Part shown: positions 1-6,300 of the stretch, piece after piece
How the letters are laid out: every line of letters begins with the position of its first letter
Position numbering within the stretch: the stretch's first letter is position 1
Assembly: GCA_003551805.1 (NCBI GenBank)
Contig: PUNR01000107.1
Location: 1-8,464 of the forward strand
DNA: 8,464 bases
DNA from: Loktanella sp.
GTDB lineage: Bacteria; Pseudomonadota; Alphaproteobacteria; Rhodobacterales; Rhodobacteraceae
Reading direction: 5' to 3'
Translations under genes and position numbers: made by a program
Notes under the pieces: model-generated
What the model was told of the DNA's origin: nothing
Seen by the model: only the letters and a program-made list of their open reading frames with translations
The model's database searches: none

Positions 1-1170
1 CCCGCCGATGCCCTTGGGGAAAAACAACGTGACCGCGACAAAGCCAAGGCCCAGCAACACCAGCCACCAATCGGTCCAGACGATGCGGAACAGGCCCAGA
101 TCGACGTTCGGCGCACCGCCGCCTGTCAGCCAGCTTGACAAGAGCGACACAAAAGCTGCCCCGATCACCGCGCCGTAAAGCCGCCCCCTGCCCCCGATCG
201 CGACCCAGACCGCAAGGTAGATCGACGCAATCGGCGCGATTTCGGCAGGGTTGATGATGCCCGCCTGCGGATAATAGAGCGCGCCTGCGATGCCTGCGAC
301 CACGGCGGTCAGTGTGAAAACGAACAGTTTGTAGCCTTCGACGTTATAGCCAAGGAACCGCACCCGCGCTTCATTATCGCGGATCGCGCGGATGACGGAG
401 CCGAACTTGCCCGACACGACCCATGCGAACAACAGATAACCCGCGCCCAGCGCAAGTGCCGAGGCCCAGAAGAACCAGACCGAGATGACGGATTGCGGCA
501 CATGCAGCGCACCGGGGATATTCTGCAAGCCCGACAAACCATTGTTGCCGCGCAATCCGGTATCGTTCTGGAACAGGTAAAGCGACAGCGCCAGCGTCAT
601 CGCCTGCGTCAGGATCGACAGATACACCCCCGTCACCCGACTGCGGAACGCCAGCCAGCCGAACACCAGCGCCAGCAAACCAGGTACCAGCACGACCAGT
701 GCCAGTTGCGCGGGCAGCGATCCGGCAAAGGTCCAGATCAGCGGCAATTCGGAACTGCCCACGACCCCGAAAATCTGTGACGCCACGCCTTCCGATACTT
801 CGCGTTCGGTGGGCGGGATCGCCCCGCGTCCAAGGCTGTCGCGGATCACAATTTCCGTCCTTGCATACATCAGCCACATGCCGATGGCGTAGCCGCCAAG
901 ACCGAAAAAGGCGAAATGTCCAAGGCTCAGGATACCGCAATAGCCCCAGACCACATCCATCGCGATGGCGATCAGGCACAAGCACAGCGTCATCCCGAGG
1001 ATTTTTACAAGGTTGGTGGAAATGAACCCCGTTCCCATGCCTTCGGACAACAGGGTCACGATCAGGGTGAACAGCCCCAGCAGCCCCATAAACCACAAAA
1101 CAGATGGGTTATCGCGTAGGAAACTGCGGCGCGTGGTGGTGTTGGTATGTTCGGTGGTCATGGTGGTCAT
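1..1170 (-). CDS. urtC: Urea ABC transporter permease UrtC (3' end cut by window edge)
   Basis: Second inner-membrane permease of the high-affinity urea ABC importer (branched-chain amino acid/LivM-like family), which pairs with UrtB. I translated 390 residues with no stop before the left edge. A short N-terminal tail (MTTMTTEHTN) is followed by a first membrane segment at about 24-42. The family motif LSLGHFAFFGLGGY lies at 81-94. A hydrophilic loop of about 45 residues (102-146) precedes further membrane segments. The cytoplasmic ATPase-contact stretch GKFGSVIRAIRDNEARVRFLG is at about 254-274, followed by the conserved VWVAIGGRGRLYGAVIGA and, at the end, FFPKGIGG. Only a short C-terminal tail should be missing. 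The start was chosen because AGGAG lies 9 bases upstream inside the end of urtB; an in-frame ATG three codons later is an alternative. It sits 4 bases after urtB, so the two are co-transcribed and probably translationally coupled. Identity rests on the motifs and on the urtA-urtB-urtC order. Confidence 0.95.
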   Translation of the reverse strand, partial: MTTMTTEHTNTTTRRSFLRDNPSVLWFMGLLGLFTLIVTLLSEGMGTGFISTNLVKILGMTLCLCLIAIAMDVVWGYCGILSLGHFAFFGLGGYAIGMWLMYARTEIVIRDSLGRGAIPPTEREVSEGVASQIFGVVGSSELPLIWTFAGSLPAQLALVVLVPGLLALVFGWLAFRSRVTGVYLSILTQAMTLALSLYLFQNDTGLRGNNGLSGLQNIPGALHVPQSVISVWFFWASALALGAGYLLFAWVVSGKFGSVIRAIRDNEARVRFLGYNVEGYKLFVFTLTAVVAGIAGALYYPQAGIINPAEIAPIASIYLAVWVAIGGRGRLYGAVIGAAFVSLLSSWLTGGGAPNVDLGLFRIVWTDWWLVLLGLGFVAVTLFFPKGIGG

Positions 1171-1174
1171 GGCA

Positions 1175-3130
1175 TCAATCTCCTGCCGCGCGGCCTTTGA
1201 GAGCGACGATGCCCTTGGGCAGGAATTGGATGAACAGGATGATGAACAGCACCATAAAGGTTTGCGCCGCAAGCGTATTGGCCGGATTGAACCATTCGAT
1301 TCCCTTTTGCAGCGACCCGATCAGCGCAGCACCGGCCAGCGTGCCAAACACCGACCCGACACCGCCGACGACCACGGTCATAAAGCTTTGCACGATGTAA
1401 TTCGCCCCCATCTCGGACGTGACTTGTGCGACCAGCCCGATGGCGACACCCGCCACACCCGCGATGCCGGACCCCAGACCAAAGGTCAGCATGTTGATGC
1501 GGTCGGGGTTAATCCCCATGCTGGCAGCCATGCCGGGGTTCTGGGTAACGGCGCGCACCTCCAGCCCCAGCCTTGTGCGGTTCAGGATATAAAGCAGCAG
1601 CAGCAAAAAAAGCGCCGCCATCACGAAAATACCCACGCGGACCGACGCGACTGACACAAGATCATTGACCTGTATCGCGCCAGCCAGCCAGTCAGGGGCG
1701 GTCACCGGACGGGCCTGCGTGCCAAAGATATTCTTAGCCAGCTGTTGCAAGGCAATCGAGATACCAAAAGTTGCCAGCAAGGTTTCCAGCGGCCGTGTAT
1801 AAAGATGCCGGATCACCAGCCGTTCCATCACCACACCGGCCAGAAACGTCACTGCAAAAGCCAGCGGCAAGGCCACTGCCAGCGACGCAGTGTAATTGGG
1901 GATGATCGTCTGCACGACATAGCCTGTATAGGCACCCATCATGATGAATTCACCATGCGCCATGTTGATGACCCGCATCACGCCAAAAGTGATCGCCAGC
2001 CCGATAGCGGCAAGGAAAAAGATCGACGCCAGCGATAGCGCATCCAGCGACAGACTCAGGAACTGGAACATCGACACACGCAAGGCGGTGCTGCCGCGCG
2101 CATCCTCTGCCGCGGTGGTCACGGCGGCATCGGGTTCAAGATAGGCGTCGAAGAAAACGTACTGCGCCACAGCAGCGGCCATATCGTCCACTGTCACCAA
2201 GGGCGGCACGGTGCCTGCATCCTCCAAAGCTTGATAGGCGATGATCCGGCCTGCGTCGTTGTCCAGCTGATGGACAGGCACACCGCCCACCGCCCCGTCA
2301 ACGACATTGGCACGCAAAGCGTCGCGGATCGCGTTGCGCCCGGGCGCGGCAGGGGCAAGGTCAGCGGCAACCAACACGCCATAAGCAGCGGTCAGCGACA
2401 TATCTTCGCCCGGCGTCTTGATACGGGCGATGTTCACGTCCTCGGGCAGGGTTTCGGCGAAATCGGCACGGGTCTGCAGCAACTGGTTCAGAACACTGCG
2501 TGCAGGTGTGCTGACATCGCCGCGCAGGGCACCAATGGCCGCAACGCGGGTGGCACTGTCCTGATCGTAGCGCGCGACCAACAAGGCAATCAGCCGGTCC
2601 ATTCGCGCGGCGATGGCACTGTCTTCTTCTTCCGCGCGGGCGGCGCGGATGGCGGGCAGTTGGTCAGGATCAGGGCTGCGCGCGGCAGAATCAAGCGCCG
2701 CCATCCGACGGTCAGGGTCAGGGTGGGTCAGTTCAAATGCGACAAGCGATGCACCAATCTCGCGGCGCACACCTGCGTTAGGCCGGATCTGGTTAATGTC
2801 ACGAGAGGTGACAGTGCCAGCCTCACCGCCAGTGTCGATATCGATCAGGATCAGGTTGCCACCCTCGGCTTGGGCATAAAAGAACAGTCCGTCTGCGGGG
2901 TTTTCATATACTTCGCGGTCGGACCATGCGCGCAGGAAATCAACGGTGCCGGGGGCGTCCGCCTCTAACAGCGCACGCAAGACCACCGGCACGGTGCCCC
3001 GCGACGGGTTCGCGACCTCCGACTGCACGGATTGCAGTACATCCTGCAATGGCGTGCCGGACTCTTGTGCCGCCACGGGGCCTAGGATCAGGGGCCAGAT
3101 CAGGGCAAAGGCGCACAGGCGTCGCAACAT
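1175..3130 (-). CDS. urtB: Urea ABC transporter permease UrtB with long N-terminal extracytoplasmic domain
   Basis: First membrane permease of the urea ABC importer (LivH-like family). The protein has 651 residues. A signal-like hydrophobic N-terminus (about 1-21, ending GPVAAQ) is followed by a soluble, alanine-rich, mostly helical region to about residue 350. That region has short helical units (for example DRRMAALDSAARS and ATRVAAIGALRGD) resembling HEAT-type repeats. The membrane domain begins at about 356 (FLSLSLDALSLASIFFLAAIGLAI). It carries the LivH/UrtB signature VINMAHGEF at about 387-395, then MERLVIRHLYTRPLETLLATFG, the cytoplasmic loop RTRLGLEVRAVTQNPGMAASMGI and the C-terminal FLPKGIVALKGR. 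Urea-type permeases carry such an N-terminal extension, which plain LivH lacks; its role is not established, and this copy is on the long side from memory. It starts 63 bases after urtA. Only a weak AGAAAG precedes the ATG, which fits lower translation than urtA. Confidence 0.95.
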   Translation of the reverse strand: MLRRLCAFALIWPLILGPVAAQESGTPLQDVLQSVQSEVANPSRGTVPVVLRALLEADAPGTVDFLRAWSDREVYENPADGLFFYAQAEGGNLILIDIDTGGEAGTVTSRDINQIRPNAGVRREIGASLVAFELTHPDPDRRMAALDSAARSPDPDQLPAIRAARAEEEDSAIAARMDRLIALLVARYDQDSATRVAAIGALRGDVSTPARSVLNQLLQTRADFAETLPEDVNIARIKTPGEDMSLTAAYGVLVAADLAPAAPGRNAIRDALRANVVDGAVGGVPVHQLDNDAGRIIAYQALEDAGTVPPLVTVDDMAAAVAQYVFFDAYLEPDAAVTTAAEDARGSTALRVSMFQFLSLSLDALSLASIFFLAAIGLAITFGVMRVINMAHGEFIMMGAYTGYVVQTIIPNYTASLAVALPLAFAVTFLAGVVMERLVIRHLYTRPLETLLATFGISIALQQLAKNIFGTQARPVTAPDWLAGAIQVNDLVSVASVRVGIFVMAALFLLLLLYILNRTRLGLEVRAVTQNPGMAASMGINPDRINMLTFGLGSGIAGVAGVAIGLVAQVTSEMGANYIVQSFMTVVVGGVGSVFGTLAGAALIGSLQKGIEWFNPANTLAAQTFMVLFIILFIQFLPKGIVALKGRAAGD

Positions 3131-3159
3131 CAGGCAGGCTTTCTAAAACGGGAAGGGAC

Positions 3160-3185
3160 GGATGCGGGATCAAGACCCCGCATCC
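3160..3185 (-). terminator. Intra-operon hairpin between urtA and urtB
   Basis: A perfect 9-bp stem, GGATGCGGG (3160-3168) pairing with CCCGCATCC (3177-3185), with an 8-base loop, lies 8 bases after the urtA stop and 29 bases before the urtB start. Read on the minus strand it is followed by a C/T-rich run ending in CGTTTT rather than a clean U-tract. It is therefore probably a partial terminator or a 3' stabilising stem, not a full stop. Such stems commonly keep the binding-protein mRNA more abundant than that of the downstream permeases. The role is inferred. Confidence 0.6.
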
Positions 3186-3193
3186 CATATTGC

Positions 3194-4474
3194 TTAGTAG
3201 TTGGATGTCAGCTGGACACAGGTGTCTGTGGCCGTATCGAACATGCCGCATTCCAGTTCCTGCCAGTCACTGGTCCATGTGGCGCTTTCCTCAAGGAAGG
3301 GCGACCAGGCTTCACCGGCGACTTCTTCGGTCTGGCTGATGATGTCGAACTGGCCGTCAGCACGGATTTCGCCGATCAGCACAGGCTTGGACAAGTGATG
3401 ATTGGCGTTCATCACCGCCATACCGCCGGTCAGGTTCGGGAATTCCTGCCCCCACATCGCTTCGCGCACAGCATCGACATCGGTGGTGCCGGCCGCTTCG
3501 ACCGCATTCACCCACATGTTGAACCCGATGTAATGCGCTTCCATCGGGTCATTGGTCACACGATCGGTGCTGCCGATAAATTCATGCCATGCAGTGATGA
3601 ATTCTTCGTTTTCGGGCGTGTCGGCGGACATAAAATAGTTCCAAGCGGCCAGATGGCCGACCAGACGCGATGTATCAAGGCCCGACAATTCCTCTTCCCC
3701 GACCGAGAAGGCGACGACAGGGATATCATCGGCGCTGACACCTTGCGCCGCCAGTTCGGTGTAGAAACCGACGTTGGCGTCACCGTTGATTGTCGAAATC
3801 ACGCCGACCTGTTTGCCACCGGCGCCCAGCGCCACAACGTCGGACACGATTGTGGACCAGTCGGCGTGACCGAAGGGGGTGTAGTTAACGAAGATATCTT
3901 CAGGCGCGATGCCCTTGGACAACAGGTAGGATTCCAAAATGGCGTTCGTGGTGCGCGGATAGACATAGTCGGTGCCCAGCAAAGCAAAGCTTTCTACACC
4001 CAGTTCGTCGATGAAATAATCGACAGCGGGGATCGCCTGCTGGTTCGGCGCGGCACCTGTGTAAAACACGTTACGCGAGCTTTCCTGGCCTTCGTACTGG
4101 ACGGGATAGAAGAACAGCCCGTTCAGTTCTTCCAGCACCGGCAGCAGCGCCTTGCGGCTGACCGAGGTCCAGGCACCAAAGATCACGTCAACTTCGTCCA
4201 CAGTCAGCAACTGACGGGTCAGTTCGGCAAACAGCGGCCAGTCGGATGCGGGGTCCACGACCACTGCTTCCAGTTCACAGCCCAGCACGCCACCTTTTGC
4301 GTTCTGGTCGGCGACCAGCATCTGCATCACGTCGCGCAAAGTGGTTTCGGAAATTGCCATGCTGCCGGATAGTGAATGCAAGACACCCACCTTGATCGGG
4401 CAATCGGCCATCGCGGGCGCAGCGGCAAGCACAGCCGTCGCTGTCGCCGCTGTCAGTAAAGTCTTTTTCATCAT
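3194..4474 (-). CDS. urtA: Urea ABC transporter substrate-binding protein UrtA
   Basis: Periplasmic binding protein that captures urea and delivers it to UrtBC. The protein has 426 residues. A typical Sec signal peptide (MMKKTLLTAATATAVLAAAPAMA) has likely cleavage after residue 23. The mature start DCPIKVGVLHSLSG and the stretches VVVDPASDWPLFAE, FGAWTSVSRKALLPV, NGLFFYPVQYEG, ESSRNVFYTGAAPNQQAIPAV and TGGMAVMNANHHLSKPVLIGEI are hallmarks of the UrtA branch, also called the amide/urea/short-chain-amide binding family. Length is normal. I find four cysteines (25, 66, 409, 419), all in the exported part; two disulfides are plausible. The C25 context (MADC) is not a lipobox. The start ATG has AGGAG 10 bases upstream; a second ATG follows directly. 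The gene heads the urtABC operon. The related amide-binding protein FmdD/AmiC is an alternative, but the sequence and operon fit urea. Confidence 0.96.
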   Translation of the reverse strand: MMKKTLLTAATATAVLAAAPAMADCPIKVGVLHSLSGSMAISETTLRDVMQMLVADQNAKGGVLGCELEAVVVDPASDWPLFAELTRQLLTVDEVDVIFGAWTSVSRKALLPVLEELNGLFFYPVQYEGQESSRNVFYTGAAPNQQAIPAVDYFIDELGVESFALLGTDYVYPRTTNAILESYLLSKGIAPEDIFVNYTPFGHADWSTIVSDVVALGAGGKQVGVISTINGDANVGFYTELAAQGVSADDIPVVAFSVGEEELSGLDTSRLVGHLAAWNYFMSADTPENEEFITAWHEFIGSTDRVTNDPMEAHYIGFNMWVNAVEAAGTTDVDAVREAMWGQEFPNLTGGMAVMNANHHLSKPVLIGEIRADGQFDIISQTEEVAGEAWSPFLEESATWTSDWQELECGMFDTATDTCVQLTSNY

Positions 4475-4574
4475 GAGAGAGATGCTCCTGCGTGTTGTGC
4501 TGCGGCCCGCAGGAAGGGTCGGATTGATAAATGCGCGTTCAAACCATATCCTCGGTCAGCAGCAGTGATGTTGC

Positions 4575-4619
4575 GCATGTCCGGCATCGGGTTTGGGAGG
4601 ATCGGGTTGCCGGACATGC
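4575..4619. repeat. Perfect 12-bp inverted repeat in the urtA leader
   Basis: GCATGTCCGGCA (4575-4586) and TGCCGGACATGC (4608-4619) are exact reverse complements separated by 21 bases; arm centres are 33 bp apart, about three helical turns. The spacer and arm edges also hold a direct repeat ATCGGGTT (4586-4593 and 4601-4608). It lies 101-145 bases upstream of the urtA start. It could be a two-site operator in DNA, or a stable stem in the urtA leader RNA if transcription starts further upstream. Confidence 0.7.
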
Positions 4620-4763
4620 TTTGGTCGTTTGGTGGTCGGATCATTGGCCGGTGCCCACACCATCGCAATTGCCGCCAGCGAACACGGCTGCGTTATCTGC
4701 CGCCAAAAAAGGCAGTGCTTAATAATTAATCAACCACAACGAGAGATGCCCGACTTTTACGCC

Positions 4764-4778
4764 GCATTGCAGCAATGC
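4764..4778. promoter_or_regulatory. 15-bp palindrome, candidate regulator site upstream of urtA
   Basis: GCATTGC-A-GCAATGC is a perfect 7+1+7 palindrome 290-304 bases upstream of the urtA start and about 30 bases from the terminator of the neighbouring small gene. The symmetry and size suit a dimeric transcription factor. Its distance from the gene would suit an enhancer-type activator. It does not match the classical NtrC consensus (TGCACC, five bases, GGTGCA) closely, so the regulator is unknown. Confidence 0.4.
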
Positions 4779-4805
4779 CAGAGGCAGAATTTGACCCAAG
4801 GTCAG

Positions 4806-4843
4806 CAAAAAGCCACGCACCCTTTCATGGGATACGTGGCTTT
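4806..4843 (-). terminator. Rho-independent terminator of the GlsB-family gene
   Basis: On the minus strand AAAGCCACG (4843-4835) pairs perfectly with CGTGGCTTT (4817-4809), with a 17-base loop that may pair further through CCC/GGG. Five T residues (4811-4807) overlap and follow the stem. It lies 33 bases after the stop of the small gene at 4877-5131, so it separates that gene from the urt operon. On the plus strand the T run is only three bases, so it is mainly one-directional. Confidence 0.8.
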
Positions 4844-4876
4844 GCCGATTCAGTGTGCCTTTGCAGGCGGTCGAAA

Positions 4877-5131
4877 TCAGGCGCGCTTGATCAGACGGAT
4901 CAGGAACAACAAGATCACCGCACCGATCGTGGCATGAATGATTGCGCCCACGATGCCGCTGCCGATGCTTACCCCGATGGAAGGAAACAGCAGGCTGGCA
5001 ACAAATGCGCCAACGATGCCCACAACTATATTCCCTAACAGCCCAAACCCGAACCCCTTAACAATCAAGCCTGCCAGCCAGCCGGCGATTGCGCCGATGA
5101 TGAGTGTAATCAGTAAACTTTCGATAGTCAT
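4877..5131 (-). CDS. GlsB/YeaQ/YmgE-family small membrane protein
   Basis: Very hydrophobic, glycine-rich protein of 84 residues. Three membrane segments are visible: about 4-23 (ESLLITLIIGAIAGWLAGLI), 28-49 (GFGLLGNIVVGIVGAFVASLLF) and 57-77 (GSGIVGAIIHATIGAVILLFL), ending in the basic tail RLIKRA. The pattern GAIAGWLAG, then GNIVVGIVGAFVA, then GAIIHATIGAVILL is typical of the family often named transglycosylase-associated protein. Members are stress- or acid-inducible inner-membrane proteins of unknown biochemistry; the name does not mean enzyme activity. I chose the start at MTIES because AAGGA sits 7 bases upstream and the family begins there; an in-frame ATG eight codons earlier would overlap this site. 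It appears to be a single-gene unit with its own terminator, unrelated to its neighbours. Confidence 0.88.
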   Translation of the reverse strand: MTIESLLITLIIGAIAGWLAGLIVKGFGFGLLGNIVVGIVGAFVASLLFPSIGVSIGSGIVGAIIHATIGAVILLFLIRLIKRA

Positions 5132-5307
5132 TCTTCTGTCCTTCGCCCCGCACATGAATTTCGCAAGCCAGTGGAATACTGGCAGCGATCACACCGGATA
5201 AAAGGGCGGGGAACTCTTCCGGTCAGCAACAGAAACTCGACTGACACAACACGCATTTACGGCGATATCACCACCACATATGCGTCCGGTCGAGCCGTTT
5301 GCATCCG
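5132..5307. promoter_or_regulatory. Intergenic region between bhcR and the GlsB-family gene
   Basis: This 176-base gap should contain the promoter of the small membrane protein gene and the 3' end of the bhcR transcript. It contains the inverted repeat listed at 5167-5183. I see no convincing terminator after bhcR and no EcfG-type general-stress promoter (GGAAC with CGTT) in the right orientation, so read-through from bhcR into the small gene is possible. Confidence 0.35.
5167..5183. repeat. 17-bp inverted repeat upstream of the GlsB-family gene
   Basis: GCCAGT (5167-5172) and ACTGGC (5178-5183) are exact reverse complements around a 5-base centre, 36-52 bases upstream of the chosen start. 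The position suits an operator or leader stem of this gene. With only 6-bp arms it could also be chance. Confidence 0.35.
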
Positions 5308-6138
5308 TTAACGCGGATCATGCGGATTGGTTCCACCAATCGCGCGCGTCAGTTGGGCGGCGGCCTGCATCACAGCCTGCGCAATTCTGGCGATCTGATC
5401 ATCTGCGATCCGGCTTGTCGGGCCAGAGACGGACAACCCCGCAACCGCATCCCCGAACACATCATGGACAGTGGCCGCGATGCAGCGCATCCCCAGATTG
5501 CGTTCCTCGCCGTCAATCGCATAGCCGCGCACACGTGCGGTATGCAGGTCGGCGATCATCGCCTCGGCTGTCGTCAGGGTAAATGGCGTGAATTGTTCAA
5601 GCTTACCTGCGGCCAGGATCCGCCGCTGACGGGCATCGTCCATCTGGCATAGCAGGGCCTTGCCAATCCCCGACGCATGCATCGCCGCCACTGTCCCTGG
5701 CGGGAAAAACGCCCTGATCGTCGCATGGGTTTCGACCTGCCCCAGAAACAGCACCGCGCCATCACGTTCAATCCCCAGATTGGCGGTTTCGCCGGTCGTT
5801 TCCATCAAGTCCCGCATGATGGGGCGCGCGCGTTCGACCAAAGACGTACGGCGCAGAAATTGCGACCCCGTCAGAAACGCCGCCGCACCGATTGACCAGA
5901 CCTGTTCCTGCTTGTCGAAATCCACAAACCCGCGTCGCTGAAAGGTGGTCAGCACGCGGTAGACCGTCGCGGGTGACTGCCGGAGGGCGCTTGCGATCTC
6001 GGACAAGGTGCCGCCCTGCATCTCGCCCAGCGCGATCAAAACCTCGAGCGCGCGATCCAGCGATTTGATCGTGTTCTGCGCCGCCTTGTCATCCCACGCC
6101 TTGGGACGCCCACGGGTTTTTCGGGTTTCATGCTGCAA
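5308..6138 (-). CDS. bhcR: IclR-family regulator BhcR of the beta-hydroxyaspartate cycle
   Basis: Transcription factor of 276 residues from the chosen start, close to the family norm of about 250-280. The N-terminal winged helix-turn-helix covers about 22-85 (NTIKSLDRALEVLIAL, then TLSEIASALRQSPATVYRVLTTFQRRGFV). The C-terminal IclR effector domain covers about 100-266, with HASGIGKALL at 154-163, LGMRCIAATVHD at 215-226 and GLSVSGP at 234-240. It diverges from bhcAB, as BhcR does in Paracoccus denitrificans, where glyoxylate is reported to release it from the promoter. The start is uncertain: no in-frame ATG exists near the domain. The nearest upstream in-frame ATGs lie inside bhcA on the opposite strand, giving up to 377 residues. 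I chose TTG at 6138 with AGAAAG 8 bases upstream. GTG at 6213 is a weaker option. A single-base deletion after an ATG at 6131-6129 is also possible (see findings). Function is inferred from context and fold. Confidence 0.85.
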   Translation of the reverse strand: MQHETRKTRGRPKAWDDKAAQNTIKSLDRALEVLIALGEMQGGTLSEIASALRQSPATVYRVLTTFQRRGFVDFDKQEQVWSIGAAAFLTGSQFLRRTSLVERARPIMRDLMETTGETANLGIERDGAVLFLGQVETHATIRAFFPPGTVAAMHASGIGKALLCQMDDARQRRILAAGKLEQFTPFTLTTAEAMIADLHTARVRGYAIDGEERNLGMRCIAATVHDVFGDAVAGLSVSGPTSRIADDQIARIAQAVMQAAAQLTRAIGGTNPHDPR

Positions 6139-6300
6139 GTGCGAAACTTTCTGAAATATTTTTTCATCATATGAAAAACGTAACCATCTGGCAACGCTAA
6201 AGACTTCTGACACAGTGCCATTGTGCGGCGGGTTTTCAAAAAAATTGAGCGGTAAGGCAGGCTCTGCGACAAATGGGCCAACCCTAATGGAGGATAGGCG
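6139..6300. promoter_or_regulatory. Divergent bhcR/bhcA control region
   Basis: An AT-rich stretch between two GC-rich genes, carrying the 5' leader and promoters of both. It contains repeated GAAA/TTTC half-site-like motifs between about 6143 and 6178, an 8-bp-armed inverted repeat (6160-6178), a small symmetrical TCAA/TTGA element at about 6236-6248 and the strong ribosome binding site GGAGG (6289-6293) 7 bases before bhcA. I could not assign a confident -35/-10 pair for either direction. Confidence 0.6.
6160..6178. promoter_or_regulatory. Candidate BhcR operator (inverted repeat)
   Basis: TTTTTCAT (6160-6167) and ATGAAAAA (6171-6178) are exact reverse complements around a CAT spacer. IclR-family dimers usually bind short AT-rich palindromes of about this size next to their divergent promoter. 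The site is 22 bases upstream of the proposed bhcR start and about 122 bases upstream of bhcA. The binding protein is inferred from position only. Confidence 0.55.

Larger units (their letters stand above)
4475..4805 (-). promoter_or_regulatory. Upstream/leader region of the urt operon
   Basis: Gene-free stretch that should contain the urtA promoter and leader. It holds a Shine-Dalgarno AGGAG (4485-4489), a 12-bp inverted repeat (4575-4619), a small CTGCC/GGCAG hairpin (4697-4715), an AT-rich patch (about 4719-4732) and a 15-bp palindrome (4764-4778). I looked for a sigma-54 promoter (GG, ten bases, GC in a TGGCAC/TTGC context), which is expected for many NtrC-controlled urea genes, and found no correctly spaced match. 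No sigma-70 promoter stands out either. No guanidine or glycine riboswitch pattern was recognised. Short open frames across it have no recognisable protein. Confidence 0.5.

Noticed and set aside
374..1096. Long minus-strand reading frame (240 codons) overlapping urtC
   Set aside because: Frame shadow of urtC. The product is arginine-rich without recognisable motifs, while the urtC frame has clear permease motifs throughout.
2231..2968. Plus-strand reading frame of 245 codons opposite urtB
   Set aside because: Antisense shadow produced by the GC-rich codon bias of urtB. No domain and no ribosome binding site.
3395..4372. Plus-strand reading frame of 325 codons opposite urtA
   Set aside because: Antisense shadow; the product is histidine- and glutamine-rich with no known fold, whereas urtA on the other strand is unmistakable.
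4475..4805. Guanidine-I or glycine riboswitch, or sigma-54 promoter, before urtA
   Set aside because: I searched both strands because these occur before urea- and glycine-related genes. The conserved riboswitch cores were not seen and no GG-N10-GC pair fell in a proper sigma-54 context.
4593..4937. Plus-strand 114-codon frame across the urtA upstream region
   Set aside because: It runs through the inverted repeat arm, the palindrome and the terminator and into the end of the GlsB-family gene. No ribosome binding site and no recognisable protein.
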